From assembly GCA_003157055.1 (NCBI GenBank), contig PMIG01000178.1, positions 345-7,409 on the forward strand: a DNA stretch of 7,065 nucleotides, written 5' to 3'. The notes under the pieces are model-generated. The model made no database searches. It saw only the letters and a list, made by a program, of their open reading frames with translations, and was not told where the DNA came from. Source of the stretch: Bacteroidales bacterium. GTDB taxonomy: Bacteria; Bacteroidota; Bacteroidia; Bacteroidales; VadinHA17. Shown one piece after another: positions 1-6,398 of this stretch. Within the stretch, counting starts at the first letter, position 1; each line of letters begins with the position of its first letter. The translations under genes and the position numbers were made by a program.

Positions 1-1
1 C

Positions 2-217
2 GCTGGTGCCAATGGATTAATATTTGGTTCAAGCTCATTCCTTATAAAAGAATTTGTAGCTGTTGCAGGTGCTTCGGCTTATGCTTTTGGGTTTACCTAC
101 TTAATGCTAATTATTATAAACTTTATAACTCCGGTAAGAGTTTCGCAAGCGGATGAATTGGCTGGCTTGGATAATGCGATTCACGGTGAGAAAGCTTACG
201 ATGAAGGAGCTTTATAG
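2..217 (+). CDS. amt: Ammonium transporter (Amt family), C-terminal fragment
   Basis: The window opens inside this gene, so only the last 71 codons are present, in the frame ending at TAG 215-217. The product is an inner-membrane channel that conducts ammonium/ammonia into the cell. The fragment holds the last transmembrane helix (about FVAVAGASAYAFGFTYLMLI) and then the cytoplasmic tail. The tail reads TPVRVSQADELAGLDNAIHG followed by EKAY, which matches the family's conserved ending (GLRVS..-E.EGLD...HGE.AY), the segment contacted by GlnK/PII proteins in characterised Amt proteins. A short DEGAL extension follows. It is truncated by the window edge, not by a mutation. A strong stem-loop lies 22 bases after the stop. 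The family call is confident; substrate preference and regulation cannot be read here. Confidence 0.9.
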   Translation, partial: AGANGLIFGSSSFLIKEFVAVAGASAYAFGFTYLMLIIINFITPVRVSQADELAGLDNAIHGEKAYDEGAL

Positions 218-239
218 TAATTTTGTTGATATTTATTTC

Positions 240-271
240 AATAAAGGCTCAGGAATAATTGAGCCTTTATT
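240..271 (+). terminator. Stem-loop terminator after the ammonium transporter
   Basis: A perfect 12-bp inverted repeat is present: AATAAAGGCTCA at 240-251 pairs with TGAGCCTTTATT at 260-271, with an 8-base loop. The core is G/C-containing (GGCTC/GAGCC). The 3' arm ends in a T-rich run that continues as TATTTATATT. This is the form of an intrinsic terminator, and it lies between the transporter stop and the kinase gene. The A/T flanks are symmetrical, so it could also act on transcripts from the other direction. Confidence 0.85.
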
Positions 272-278
272 ATTTATA

Positions 279-305
279 TTGCGATCAGATAATTGTATTA
301 CTTTG
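279..305 (+). promoter_or_regulatory. Weak promoter candidate for the sensor kinase operon
   Basis: TTACTTTG at 298-305 differs at one fixed position from the Bacteroidota -7 element TAnnTTTG. A partial -33 element (TTG, 279-281) lies 16 bases upstream, a little closer than the usual spacing of about 19. Transcription would begin near 310, giving a very short leader before ATG 321. A promoter is expected here because a terminator precedes it, but AT-rich sequence produces such matches easily. Confidence 0.25.
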
Positions 306-320
306 ATTTTTAAATATTAA

Positions 321-2129
321 ATGTTATTGTTAAGTAGATCAATAAACAGAAAATTAATGGTGCTCTTTTTTATAGTTGGAGTATCGGCGCTTTCCATTAT
401 TGGCATCTATTCATACTTCAATGCAAAAAATGCTTTGCTTAAGCGAACACTTGATCAGCTTACATCGATTCGGGTTATTAAGAAAGGACAAATAGAGTTC
501 TTCTTCAATGAACGGTTCAATAACATTAAACTTCTTTCAGAGAACGATTACCTGAAAAAACTTGTATCCGATCTAACGATTGGAAATCACTCCCGGGAAT
601 CGGACAAAGCATATTTCAAAGCAATTAGCGAAAAACTGGATTATAGATTTTTAGGTTATAATAGCATCTATTTAATTATAACTCCTACTGATGGAAATCC
701 TAAAATATTTAAAGTTCAGGGTTCTGAGATTATGAATATTACCTCTGATTCAGCAACAAATTTTCAATTATTAAAACTTCGGGAAAAAACTATTACATCA
801 AATGAGCCATCAATTGTTGATTTCTCAAAACCAACTGTAAATGATAATGAACCCTTATGTTTTATAGGCAAAAGGATAGTCAGCCAAAATGACAAATCGA
901 TAGGGGTTTTAGCCCTTCAGATTCCGATAAGGGATATCAACAATATTATGCTTGAGGATAGCCCTGAGAATGGATTGGGAAAATCGGGAGAGGTATACCT
1001 TGTTGGTGATGATTTCCTGATGAGAAGCGATTCAAGGTTTATTCCCAATTCAGTTTTAAATATTGAAGTGAAAACCATTAGTGCAATAAATGCTTTTAAA
1101 GATAAAATAGGATCATCATTGATTGATGATTACCGAACGGTTTCATGTTTAAGCTCATACGATAGGATATCAGTTTCAGGCTTGAATTGGGCAATAATTG
1201 CCGAAATCGATTATGACGAAGCAATGATTCCAATTGTTTCTTTAAGGAATGATATCGTTTTCCTTTCACTGGTAATCTGTGTACTTCTCTTGTCTATAGC
1301 ACAATTCATCTCTCGCACAATAACCAATCCAATCATCAAATTGAAAAATGCAGCTTTGATGATCGGGGAGGGTAATTTGAATATCAACATTAACCCAAAA
1401 TCAAACGATGAGATTGGTCTGCTGACCGAAGCATTTAATACCATGACAATGCAGCTGAAGGATGAACGGTTAAAGCGTATGTCAGCATTGTATGATGGAC
1501 AAGAAATGGAACGTCAACGTATTTCAAGGGAGTTACACGATGGCCTTGGCCAAAAGTTGATTGCTATCAAACTTCAACTAGAAAGCACTAGCAAGCAGAA
1601 TGCCGATGAAACCAAGACAACCATTGACGAGGTAAAGGTCGACTTTTTAAAAATCATTGATGAAGTAAGGCAGATTTCCAATAATCTTGCACCAAATATT
1701 CTTAATGAATCGGGTATTGATGTGTCTCTAAAAAACCTATGCGAATCAATTAACCGCACAACAAAGATTGATATTGAACTCTCAGTTTTTGGTGATTACT
1801 CCACCAATGACCCCAAGGTCAAATTTTACATTTATAGAATTGCTCAAGAGGCATTGAATAACGCGATTAAACATTCTGGAGCAACTAAAATTCAAATTCA
1901 ATTGTTAGGGAATACGGATAGCATTATTCTTGTACTGGAGGATAACGGGAAAGGATTTGTTTATGATTCAAATTTCTGTACACCTAGTAATGGTATTTAC
2001 AATATGAAGGAAAGGGCACGTCTACTTAATGGAACTCTCGATATTGAAACTGAACCCCTTTCAGGAACAACCATAAGGCTAAAAATTCCCAAGCAGCATA
2101 GTCAGGAAAAGAATAATCAATCTAGATGA
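321..2129 (+). CDS. Membrane sensor histidine kinase (Cache-type sensor, HAMP, HisKA_3, HATPase_c)
   Basis: This is the sensor of a two-component system in the inner membrane. Residues 13-33 form a first membrane helix, preceded by Arg/Lys residues. About 34-310 are an extracytoplasmic domain whose late part (GEVYLVGDDFLMRSDSRF, 223-240; SGLNWAIIAEID, 286-297) matches Cache-type sensors of chemoreceptors and kinases. About 311-333 is the second membrane helix, and 334-385 a HAMP linker. The HisKA_3 box is at 396-412, with phospho-acceptor His406 in RELHDGLGQ. The ATPase domain shows the N box EALNNAIKH (510-518), DNGKGF (541-546), and SNGIYNMKERA (556-566) in place of the usual glycine-rich G2 box. 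There is no Shine-Dalgarno. ATG 321 keeps the charged N-terminus; ATG 357 would start inside helix 1. The stop overlaps the regulator gene by 4 bp. The ligand is unknown; the family call is secure. Confidence 0.93.
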   Translation: MLLLSRSINRKLMVLFFIVGVSALSIIGIYSYFNAKNALLKRTLDQLTSIRVIKKGQIEFFFNERFNNIKLLSENDYLKKLVSDLTIGNHSRESDKAYFKAISEKLDYRFLGYNSIYLIITPTDGNPKIFKVQGSEIMNITSDSATNFQLLKLREKTITSNEPSIVDFSKPTVNDNEPLCFIGKRIVSQNDKSIGVLALQIPIRDINNIMLEDSPENGLGKSGEVYLVGDDFLMRSDSRFIPNSVLNIEVKTISAINAFKDKIGSSLIDDYRTVSCLSSYDRISVSGLNWAIIAEIDYDEAMIPIVSLRNDIVFLSLVICVLLLSIAQFISRTITNPIIKLKNAALMIGEGNLNININPKSNDEIGLLTEAFNTMTMQLKDERLKRMSALYDGQEMERQRISRELHDGLGQKLIAIKLQLESTSKQNADETKTTIDEVKVDFLKIIDEVRQISNNLAPNILNESGIDVSLKNLCESINRTTKIDIELSVFGDYSTNDPKVKFYIYRIAQEALNNAIKHSGATKIQIQLLGNTDSIILVLEDNGKGFVYDSNFCTPSNGIYNMKERARLLNGTLDIETEPLSGTTIRLKIPKQHSQEKNNQSR

Positions 2130-2788
2130 TGAGCAAGATAAAAATATTAATCGTTGATGACCATCAGATTGTACGCGATGGGATTAAACGGATATTGACT
2201 GATGAGAACGATATAGCTCTGATTGGTTCCGTTGGTAGAGGAATAGAGGCGCTTGATTTCATCAAATGCACTCGACCTGATATTGTTATAGCGGACCTCT
2301 CAATGCCCAACATGTCGGGCATTGAGTTAACAGCAAAGATAGTATCATTATATCCTGAAGTTAAAGTGCTCATCCTTTCGATGTTTAGCAATGAGGAGTA
2401 TATCGTTATGGCAATTCAGGCTGGAGCTAAGGGCTATTTATCCAAACAAGATTCAACAACTGCTATTTTACTGGAAGCCATAAGGACAATAGCCAATGAC
2501 GAGGAATATTATAGCCCATCAATTTCAAAAATTATACTCAAGAATTTCATTAATAATGCAAAGAATACCAATATAGGCGATATTGTAAAAAAGCATCAGC
2601 TAACCTCCCGGGAGAAAGAAATTCTTAAACTTTATGTTGATGGTTTTACTAATAACGAGATTGCCGAAAGGTTAAACCTTAGTGTCTTTACGGTAAAAAC
2701 CCATAAGAATAATATTATGCAGAAATACAACTTTAAAAGTACTGTTGAGATGATTAAGTTTGCACTTCGTAATAATATTGTGGAATAG
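2126..2788 (+). CDS. Response regulator, NarL/FixJ family (REC + LuxR-type HTH)
   Basis: This is a cytoplasmic DNA-binding regulator, expected to be phosphorylated by the kinase encoded just upstream. The receiver domain spans about 5-120, with acidic pair Asp11/Asp12, phospho-acceptor Asp57 (IADLSMPNMSG), the switch Ser85 (LILS) and conserved Lys107 (GYLSK). A linker of about 35 residues leads to a LuxR/NarL-type helix-turn-helix at about 158-218 (LTSREKEILKLYVDG, then EIAERLNLSVFTVKTHKNNI). At 220 residues it has the normal family length and all key residues. The first ATG (2126) overlaps the kinase stop in an ATGA arrangement and a second ATG follows at 2129. Either start implies translational coupling, and neither has a clear Shine-Dalgarno. 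Target genes cannot be deduced. The codons after Asp57 contain a striking near-palindrome. Confidence 0.95.
   Translation: MMSKIKILIVDDHQIVRDGIKRILTDENDIALIGSVGRGIEALDFIKCTRPDIVIADLSMPNMSGIELTAKIVSLYPEVKVLILSMFSNEEYIVMAIQAGAKGYLSKQDSTTAILLEAIRTIANDEEYYSPSISKIILKNFINNAKNTNIGDIVKKHQLTSREKEILKLYVDGFTNNEIAERLNLSVFTVKTHKNNIMQKYNFKSTVEMIKFALRNNIVE
2299..2326. repeat. Near-perfect 28-bp palindrome inside the response regulator gene
   Basis: CTCAATGCCC at 2299-2308 is the exact reverse complement of GGGCATTGAG at 2317-2326. The 8-base centre (AACATGTC) is itself palindromic in its middle six bases, ACATGT, so only one base pair is mismatched across 28 positions. It lies within the codons for the loop after phospho-Asp57. 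It could form an RNA or DNA hairpin or be a dyad binding site. The encoded MPxMSG motif is conserved in receivers, so the symmetry could also be chance. Confidence 0.6.
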
Positions 2789-2863
2789 CAAAAAGTGCAA
2801 TAGCCGTTCATCATGAGCACATTTGATCAGTTTGATTACAATTGACCTATATAACTAAATAAA

Positions 2864-3040
2864 ATGGATTTAACTCCGCAAAGGATGGTCAGTTTACTCT
2901 TGACAAAGCGGGTCAAGGCCACTGGCATATCCCTCGAGATCACTGATCTGCGGGATTTTGTATTTGAAGAGGAGAGCTTGTCTGCCGGCAGGAAGGGAAT
3001 TGATGAAAGATTCTCGACCGGAGGCTTTAATATTTTCTGA
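2864..3040 (+). CDS. Unrecognised small ORF, 58 codons, possible small protein or gene remnant
   Basis: The ORF runs from ATG 2864 to TGA 3038-3040, and I do not recognise the product. It starts MDLTPQRMVSLLL and continues through a hydrophilic stretch (EITDLRDFVFEEE) to a short end, FSTGGFNIF. No signal peptide, membrane helix or cysteine/histidine motif is visible. It is preceded by the A-rich sequence ACTAAATAAA, similar to other starts in this window, with no Shine-Dalgarno. For: its composition is more G/C-rich than the spacer around it. Against: the minus strand is also open across the same bases (3088 down to 2894), and a repeat-like palindrome sits inside. It may be a small protein, a decayed fragment or chance. 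Confidence 0.3.
   Translation: MDLTPQRMVSLLLTKRVKATGISLEITDLRDFVFEEESLSAGRKGIDERFSTGGFNIF
2982..2991. repeat. CTGCCGGCAG palindrome (LPAGRQ-type element of Bacteroidota)
   Basis: The 10-bp self-complementary sequence CTGCCGGCAG lies in the middle of the spacer. Read on the minus strand, the surrounding codons give NSLPAGRQA. The LPAGRQ string recurs in predicted proteins from many Bacteroidota genomes because of a short dispersed palindromic repeat. Only one copy is seen in this window, so its identity as a repeat rests on general knowledge, not on copies here. Confidence 0.5.
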
Positions 3041-3133
3041 TAGATTCTCCGCATAGCTTATAAATAACATTAAATCAGGCAGGTACATAATTTTTAAATT
3101 TTCGATAAAATTCGAATGAAATTATATATGCTA

Positions 3134-3163
3134 TTTGCATTATAACATAATTCATTATATTCG
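3134..3163 (+). promoter_or_regulatory. Promoter candidate for the acyl-activating enzyme gene
   Basis: TTTG at 3134-3137 and TATATTCG at 3156-3163 match the Bacteroidota -33 (TTTG) and -7 (TAnnTTTG) elements with one mismatch (C for T) and an 18-base spacer, near the usual 19. Transcription would start around 3170, leaving a leader of about 40 bases before ATG 3209. This is the best promoter match seen in the window, but it remains a prediction. Confidence 0.4.
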
Positions 3164-3208
3164 GCCCCTGAAATATTTTAATGAAACTTATAACTAAGAC
3201 TTACAATT

Positions 3209-4750
3209 ATGCTACTCCATCAGCAATTTGTCCGAATAGCAAAGAAACACTCCAAAAAGTTCGCGATCATTGACAAAACAACAAAGAAAGATATTACTTA
3301 TTCCACGGCTTTAATTGGCGCACTGATACTTAGTTCAGAATTTAAGAAGTATGATAAGGGGTTCATTGGCATTATGATTCCAACTTCTGCAGGTTGTGCG
3401 CTGGCTATAGTAGGAGCCTTAATGAGTGGCAGAATTCCGGTAATGATAAACTATTCGACAAGGGCTGAGGAGAGCGCGAAATACGCACAAAGGAAATGTA
3501 AATTCAAAACAATTATCGCTTCCAAAGCACTACTTGAAAAAATTGATTGTCCGGTAATAGACGGAATGATAATGATTGAGGATATAATGGAAAGTGTCAC
3601 CACGGGTGAAAAGCTAAAGGCAGCCTTGGAAGCCAAACTGCCTGTTAATATAATTCTTAAAAGCATTCATAAAGGAGATGAAAATGATACTGCTGCAGTT
3701 TTATTTACCAGTGGAAGTGAAAAAGACCCGAAAGCAGTTCAGCTGACTCATCTGAATATTGCTTCAAACATTAAAAATTTTGGTGGCTATGTGAAATTAA
3801 CTGAATCAGATATCATTCTTGCAAATCTCGTCCTATTCCATATTTTTGGCTTAACAGTAAATCTCTGGGCTCCATTCTATTACGGTATGACAATGGTCGC
3901 CTATGCTAACCCACTGGATTTTCAGACTATTAGTAACATTGCTCGTGATGAAAAACCAACATTAATGGTCGGTACTCCGAGCTTTTTCAGAGGTTATCTG
4001 CTGAAATCGGACCCCGGGGATTTCAAATCTCTCAGGTTAATGGTCGCAGGTGCTGATAAATGTCCTGATTCCCTGAGGGAAGGATTCATGAATAAGCATG
4101 GAGTAACACTGCTTGAGGGGTATGGAGCTACCGAGACTTCTCCTGTTATTTCAGTTAACTCACATGAATTCAACAGACCCGGCAGTACCGGAAAAGTGAT
4201 CCCGGGTGTTCAGGTACGGTTAGTGAATTTTGAAACCGGTGAAGAGTGTCAAACCAGGGAAGTTGGAAAGATATTTGTAAAGGGAGATTCTGTTATGAAA
4301 GGATATTATGATGATCCTGAGCTTACAGCTGAGGCCCTTGCTGACGGTTGGTATAATACAGGCGATATGGGATTCTTAGATGAAGATGGCTACCTCTGGC
4401 ATGCCGGGCGGTTTAAGAGATTTGCAAAGATCGGAGGGGAAATGATCTCTCTTGTTAAGGTAGAGAATACATTGGAGAAGTTTCTTCCAATGGGAGTATC
4501 CTGTTGTGTTGTTGAGGTATCGGATGAAAAAAAGGGATCCTTTATTATAGCAACCGTATCAATGGAAGTAAATAAGACAGAAATGCTCAGGAAGATGATG
4601 ACTGAGCTACCCATTATCGCTCTTCCAAGGCAGTTTATAGTTATTAAAGAGTTGCCCATGATGAGCACAGGGAAGATAGATTTCCGCAGTGTCACAAATA
4701 TAGTCCAGGGGATTTTAAGCGGTCCCAACACTGAACGGTTGGTTATATAA
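3209..4750 (+). CDS. Adenylate-forming acyl-CoA/acyl-ACP synthetase, resembling the synthetase half of Aas
   Basis: This is an AMP-binding enzyme expected to activate a carboxylic acid, probably a fatty acid, with ATP and pass it to a thiol carrier (CoA or ACP). All core motifs are visible: the phosphate loop TSGSEKDPK (167-175), EGYGATETSPV (303-313), YNTGDMG with Asp386, the hinge region GRFKRFAKIGGEMIS (400-414), and catalytic Lys489 in STGKIDF. FKRFAKIGGEMISL and the NYS/NYT region resemble the ligase half of E. coli Aas more than classical FadD. Aas also carries an N-terminal acyltransferase and membrane helices; this 513-residue protein has only the ligase part, about full length for it. 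The loop has Lys and Ala where many relatives have Gly (TSGSTGxPKG), a variant also found in Aas-like proteins. It appears monocistronic. The substrate is inferred, not shown. Confidence 0.85.
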   Translation: MLLHQQFVRIAKKHSKKFAIIDKTTKKDITYSTALIGALILSSEFKKYDKGFIGIMIPTSAGCALAIVGALMSGRIPVMINYSTRAEESAKYAQRKCKFKTIIASKALLEKIDCPVIDGMIMIEDIMESVTTGEKLKAALEAKLPVNIILKSIHKGDENDTAAVLFTSGSEKDPKAVQLTHLNIASNIKNFGGYVKLTESDIILANLVLFHIFGLTVNLWAPFYYGMTMVAYANPLDFQTISNIARDEKPTLMVGTPSFFRGYLLKSDPGDFKSLRLMVAGADKCPDSLREGFMNKHGVTLLEGYGATETSPVISVNSHEFNRPGSTGKVIPGVQVRLVNFETGEECQTREVGKIFVKGDSVMKGYYDDPELTAEALADGWYNTGDMGFLDEDGYLWHAGRFKRFAKIGGEMISLVKVENTLEKFLPMGVSCCVVEVSDEKKGSFIIATVSMEVNKTEMLRKMMTELPIIALPRQFIVIKELPMMSTGKIDFRSVTNIVQGILSGPNTERLVI

Positions 4751-5001
4751 AAAGGATCTTCTCCCGATTACCTTAAATAGAAGTGGCTCTGCTTTTAGCT
4801 TGCACTGATACATGCTTCTGACTGTGCTTATCTATGAAAAGAACAGAGAAGTTGGAATCTTGGATTAGTAACTAATAATTATTAACTTTCAAACTCGATT
4901 TCGGAATCTTAAAGTTTTGTTTATAAATATTGAATCGTAATTGTCAGTTGAAGTGTTTTGAATAATGTGTTTTTTAAATATTTGGCTTAAAATAAAAAGA
5001 G
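4751..5001. other. 251-bp spacer with no gene recognised
   Basis: No ORF of interest and no strong stem-loop terminator are seen after the synthetase stop. The second half is very A/T-rich and contains loose promoter-like words. One is TTTG at 4957-4960 followed by AATATTTG at 4977-4984, which has one mismatch to the -7 element and a short 16-base spacer. A promoter for the nitroreductase gene is likely somewhere here, but none of the matches is convincing. Confidence 0.4.
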
Positions 5002-5574
5002 ATGAAAATGAAAGCATTTATATCAGTATTTTTAGTCCTCTCACTGGCAACAGGAATGATATCGGGACAGACAACCGGTAATAGTGTAATTGATGTAATA
5101 TTGTCAGGTTATACGGCAAGGAAGTTTACTTCGGAACCTGTTTCTGACAGCAATATTGACCTTATCCTGAAATGCGGTCTGAAAGCGCCAAGTGCCAGGA
5201 ACAGCCAATTGTGGAAATTCACTGTTGTTAAAGACAATGCTTTGATCGGAGAGATCATTCCAAATTCCACGGCAGGGAATATTCTGATAGTTGTATCGGG
5301 GCAGGAACCCGTACAGCAGGGGATGAATGTTGATTTTGATTGCGCCCTGGCAACGGAAAATATGTTTGTAGCTGCTCAAAGTCTTGGGCTTGGAGCTCAC
5401 ATTTATACAGGTCCTGTGAATAATATTAATTTAACCAAAAAACAGGCATTGGGAATTCCTGATGGTTATAGGGCAATATCTGTTCTAAGAATCGGAAATA
5501 TAGACAAGAATGTAGATGCTGTTTCTTCTGCATCGACGAGAAAGAAAATAGAGGAGGTAGTCAACTATAAGTAA
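5002..5574 (+). CDS. Nitroreductase-family protein with N-terminal signal peptide
   Basis: This is a small FMN-dependent oxidoreductase-like protein, predicted to be exported. Residues 1-22 look like a Sec signal peptide (MKMKAFISVFLVLSLATGMI, then SGQ) with no lipobox cysteine and no twin arginine. The rest has nitroreductase-fold hallmarks: YTARKF (37-42) for the family's RxxRxF start, APSARNSQLWKF (62-73) as the FMN-contact segment, the helix DCALATENMFVAAQSLGLGA (113-132), and a C-terminal STRKKIEEVV (178-187) matching the family's R(K/R)PLEE(I/V)V end. The mature length of about 168 is at the short end for the family. ATG 5002 and ATG 5008 are both possible starts; AAGAG upstream is better spaced for the second. 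The substrate is unknown. It may share a transcript with the next gene, 65 bases downstream. Confidence 0.85.
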   Translation: MKMKAFISVFLVLSLATGMISGQTTGNSVIDVILSGYTARKFTSEPVSDSNIDLILKCGLKAPSARNSQLWKFTVVKDNALIGEIIPNSTAGNILIVVSGQEPVQQGMNVDFDCALATENMFVAAQSLGLGAHIYTGPVNNINLTKKQALGIPDGYRAISVLRIGNIDKNVDAVSSASTRKKIEEVVNYK

Positions 5575-5639
5575 GTTTGGCTGCAGGTGTTTATGTTTTG
5601 TCCAAACCATATTCAAAAATTTAAAATTAAACTCATCAT

Positions 5640-6389
5640 ATGGCATTAAGTAAAAAGTTTTCCGGAAAAGAGAAAATCATCGTTGTTATCGGATTGCTTC
5701 TGTTATTATTATCCGGATTTGGTGGATCAGCCCTGGCCCAGGACATGCTGATACTGAAAAGCGGAAAAGAAATAAAGGCCAATATCGTCGAAGAGAGCAC
5801 TGACATGGTCAAATACCGGGAATATGAAAATCCGGAAGGACCCCTATACTCTATCGGTAAGGACAAGATAGCCACAATCAGATATAGAAAGGGAGCTAAA
5901 GAGGTGCCGGATAAAAATGCCGGAGCTCAGGAAAAGGTAACACAGGAAACGGCAATGCCATTGCAATCAAATAGTATTCAGACACTTGAGTGCAAGAAAA
6001 GATATGTCTTGTCAAACGGGAAGATACAATCAGTACGAAAGGTCAAAACCTTAATGGAAGATTACCCCGAGGCGTTAGATTTATATGACTCCGGGACAAC
6101 TTTATGCAATTTAAGCAACGCGTGTGCTGGCGGGATTCTTGTGATCTGCTTTGTTGCAACCGAAGTATCAAACGGCATTAAAGATCAATCGAAAGGAAAA
6201 ACAATTGCTTTTATCGGACTGGGCATATCCGGTGCTTTAATTATTTCGGGTATTGTGCTGGCTTCATCAGGAAAACACAAGATTCGCAATTCGGTAAGAA
6301 TTTATAATTCCGCTATCAACAAGCCTGTCGCCTGCAAACTTAATTTCGGCATAATGGGCGACGGTATTGGCCTTGCATTAAGATTTTAG
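5640..6389 (+). CDS. Secreted or membrane protein of unknown function, Bacteroidota-type N-terminal domain
   Basis: I cannot assign a function. Residues 1-33 form a signal peptide with a clean ALA cleavage site before Gln34. Residues 35-84 (DMLILKSGKEIKANIVE..., ending IATIRYRKG) match a small domain often seen in Bacteroidota envelope proteins, with the pattern D.I.LK.G.EI.A.V.E....IKY......GP.Y.I.K.....I.Y..G. A low-complexity linker (about 86-112) follows. Residues 133-152 are helical-looking, then two hydrophobic segments at about 161-176 and 187-209 may span the membrane. KIRNSVRIYNSAI (214-226) resembles the KxxxAVxxYN segment that often closes these proteins, and it is followed by a possible beta-strand ending ALRF. 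There is no Shine-Dalgarno. The gene starts 65 bases after the nitroreductase stop and ends 9 bp from a convergent gene. Confidence 0.7.
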   Translation: MALSKKFSGKEKIIVVIGLLLLLLSGFGGSALAQDMLILKSGKEIKANIVEESTDMVKYREYENPEGPLYSIGKDKIATIRYRKGAKEVPDKNAGAQEKVTQETAMPLQSNSIQTLECKKRYVLSNGKIQSVRKVKTLMEDYPEALDLYDSGTTLCNLSNACAGGILVICFVATEVSNGIKDQSKGKTIAFIGLGISGALIISGIVLASSGKHKIRNSVRIYNSAINKPVACKLNFGIMGDGIGLALRF

Positions 6390-6398
6390 GCAGGTGTG

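Larger units (their letters stand above)
2789..3208. other. 420-bp spacer between the regulator and the acyl-activating enzyme
   Basis: This stretch holds no recognised gene. It contains an A/T-rich leader (2789-2863), a more G/C-rich central island (about 2864-3060) that is open in at least one frame on each strand, and a very A/T-rich tail (3061-3208) leading to the synthetase gene. The island contains a 58-codon plus-strand ORF and the CTGCCGGCAG palindrome. The tail contains a promoter candidate. The base composition of the island differs visibly from its flanks, which fits a gene remnant or a small gene. Confidence 0.6.

Noticed and set aside
1110..1132. Small inverted repeat ATCATCA/TGATGAT inside the kinase gene
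   Set aside because: It is short, A/T-rich, made of simple GAT repeats within coding sequence, and expected by chance.
2760..2800. 8-bp inverted repeat TTGCACTT/AAGTGCAA spanning the response regulator stop, considered as a terminator
   Set aside because: The loop is 25 bases long, the stem has little G/C, and no T-run follows, so a functional intrinsic terminator is unlikely.
4390..4731. Minus-strand open frame of 113 codons inside the synthetase gene
   Set aside because: It lies wholly within conserved C-terminal motifs of the AMP-binding enzyme, and its translation shows no recognisable domain.
5104..5400. Minus-strand open frame of 98 codons inside the nitroreductase gene
   Set aside because: It is antisense to clear family motifs and has no independent start context or recognisable features.
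5575..5607. 6-bp inverted repeat GTTTGG/CCAAAC after the nitroreductase gene, considered as a terminator
   Set aside because: The stem is short, the loop is 21 bases, and no T-tract follows. It also overlaps promoter-like words (TATGTTTT) that have no properly spaced -33 element.
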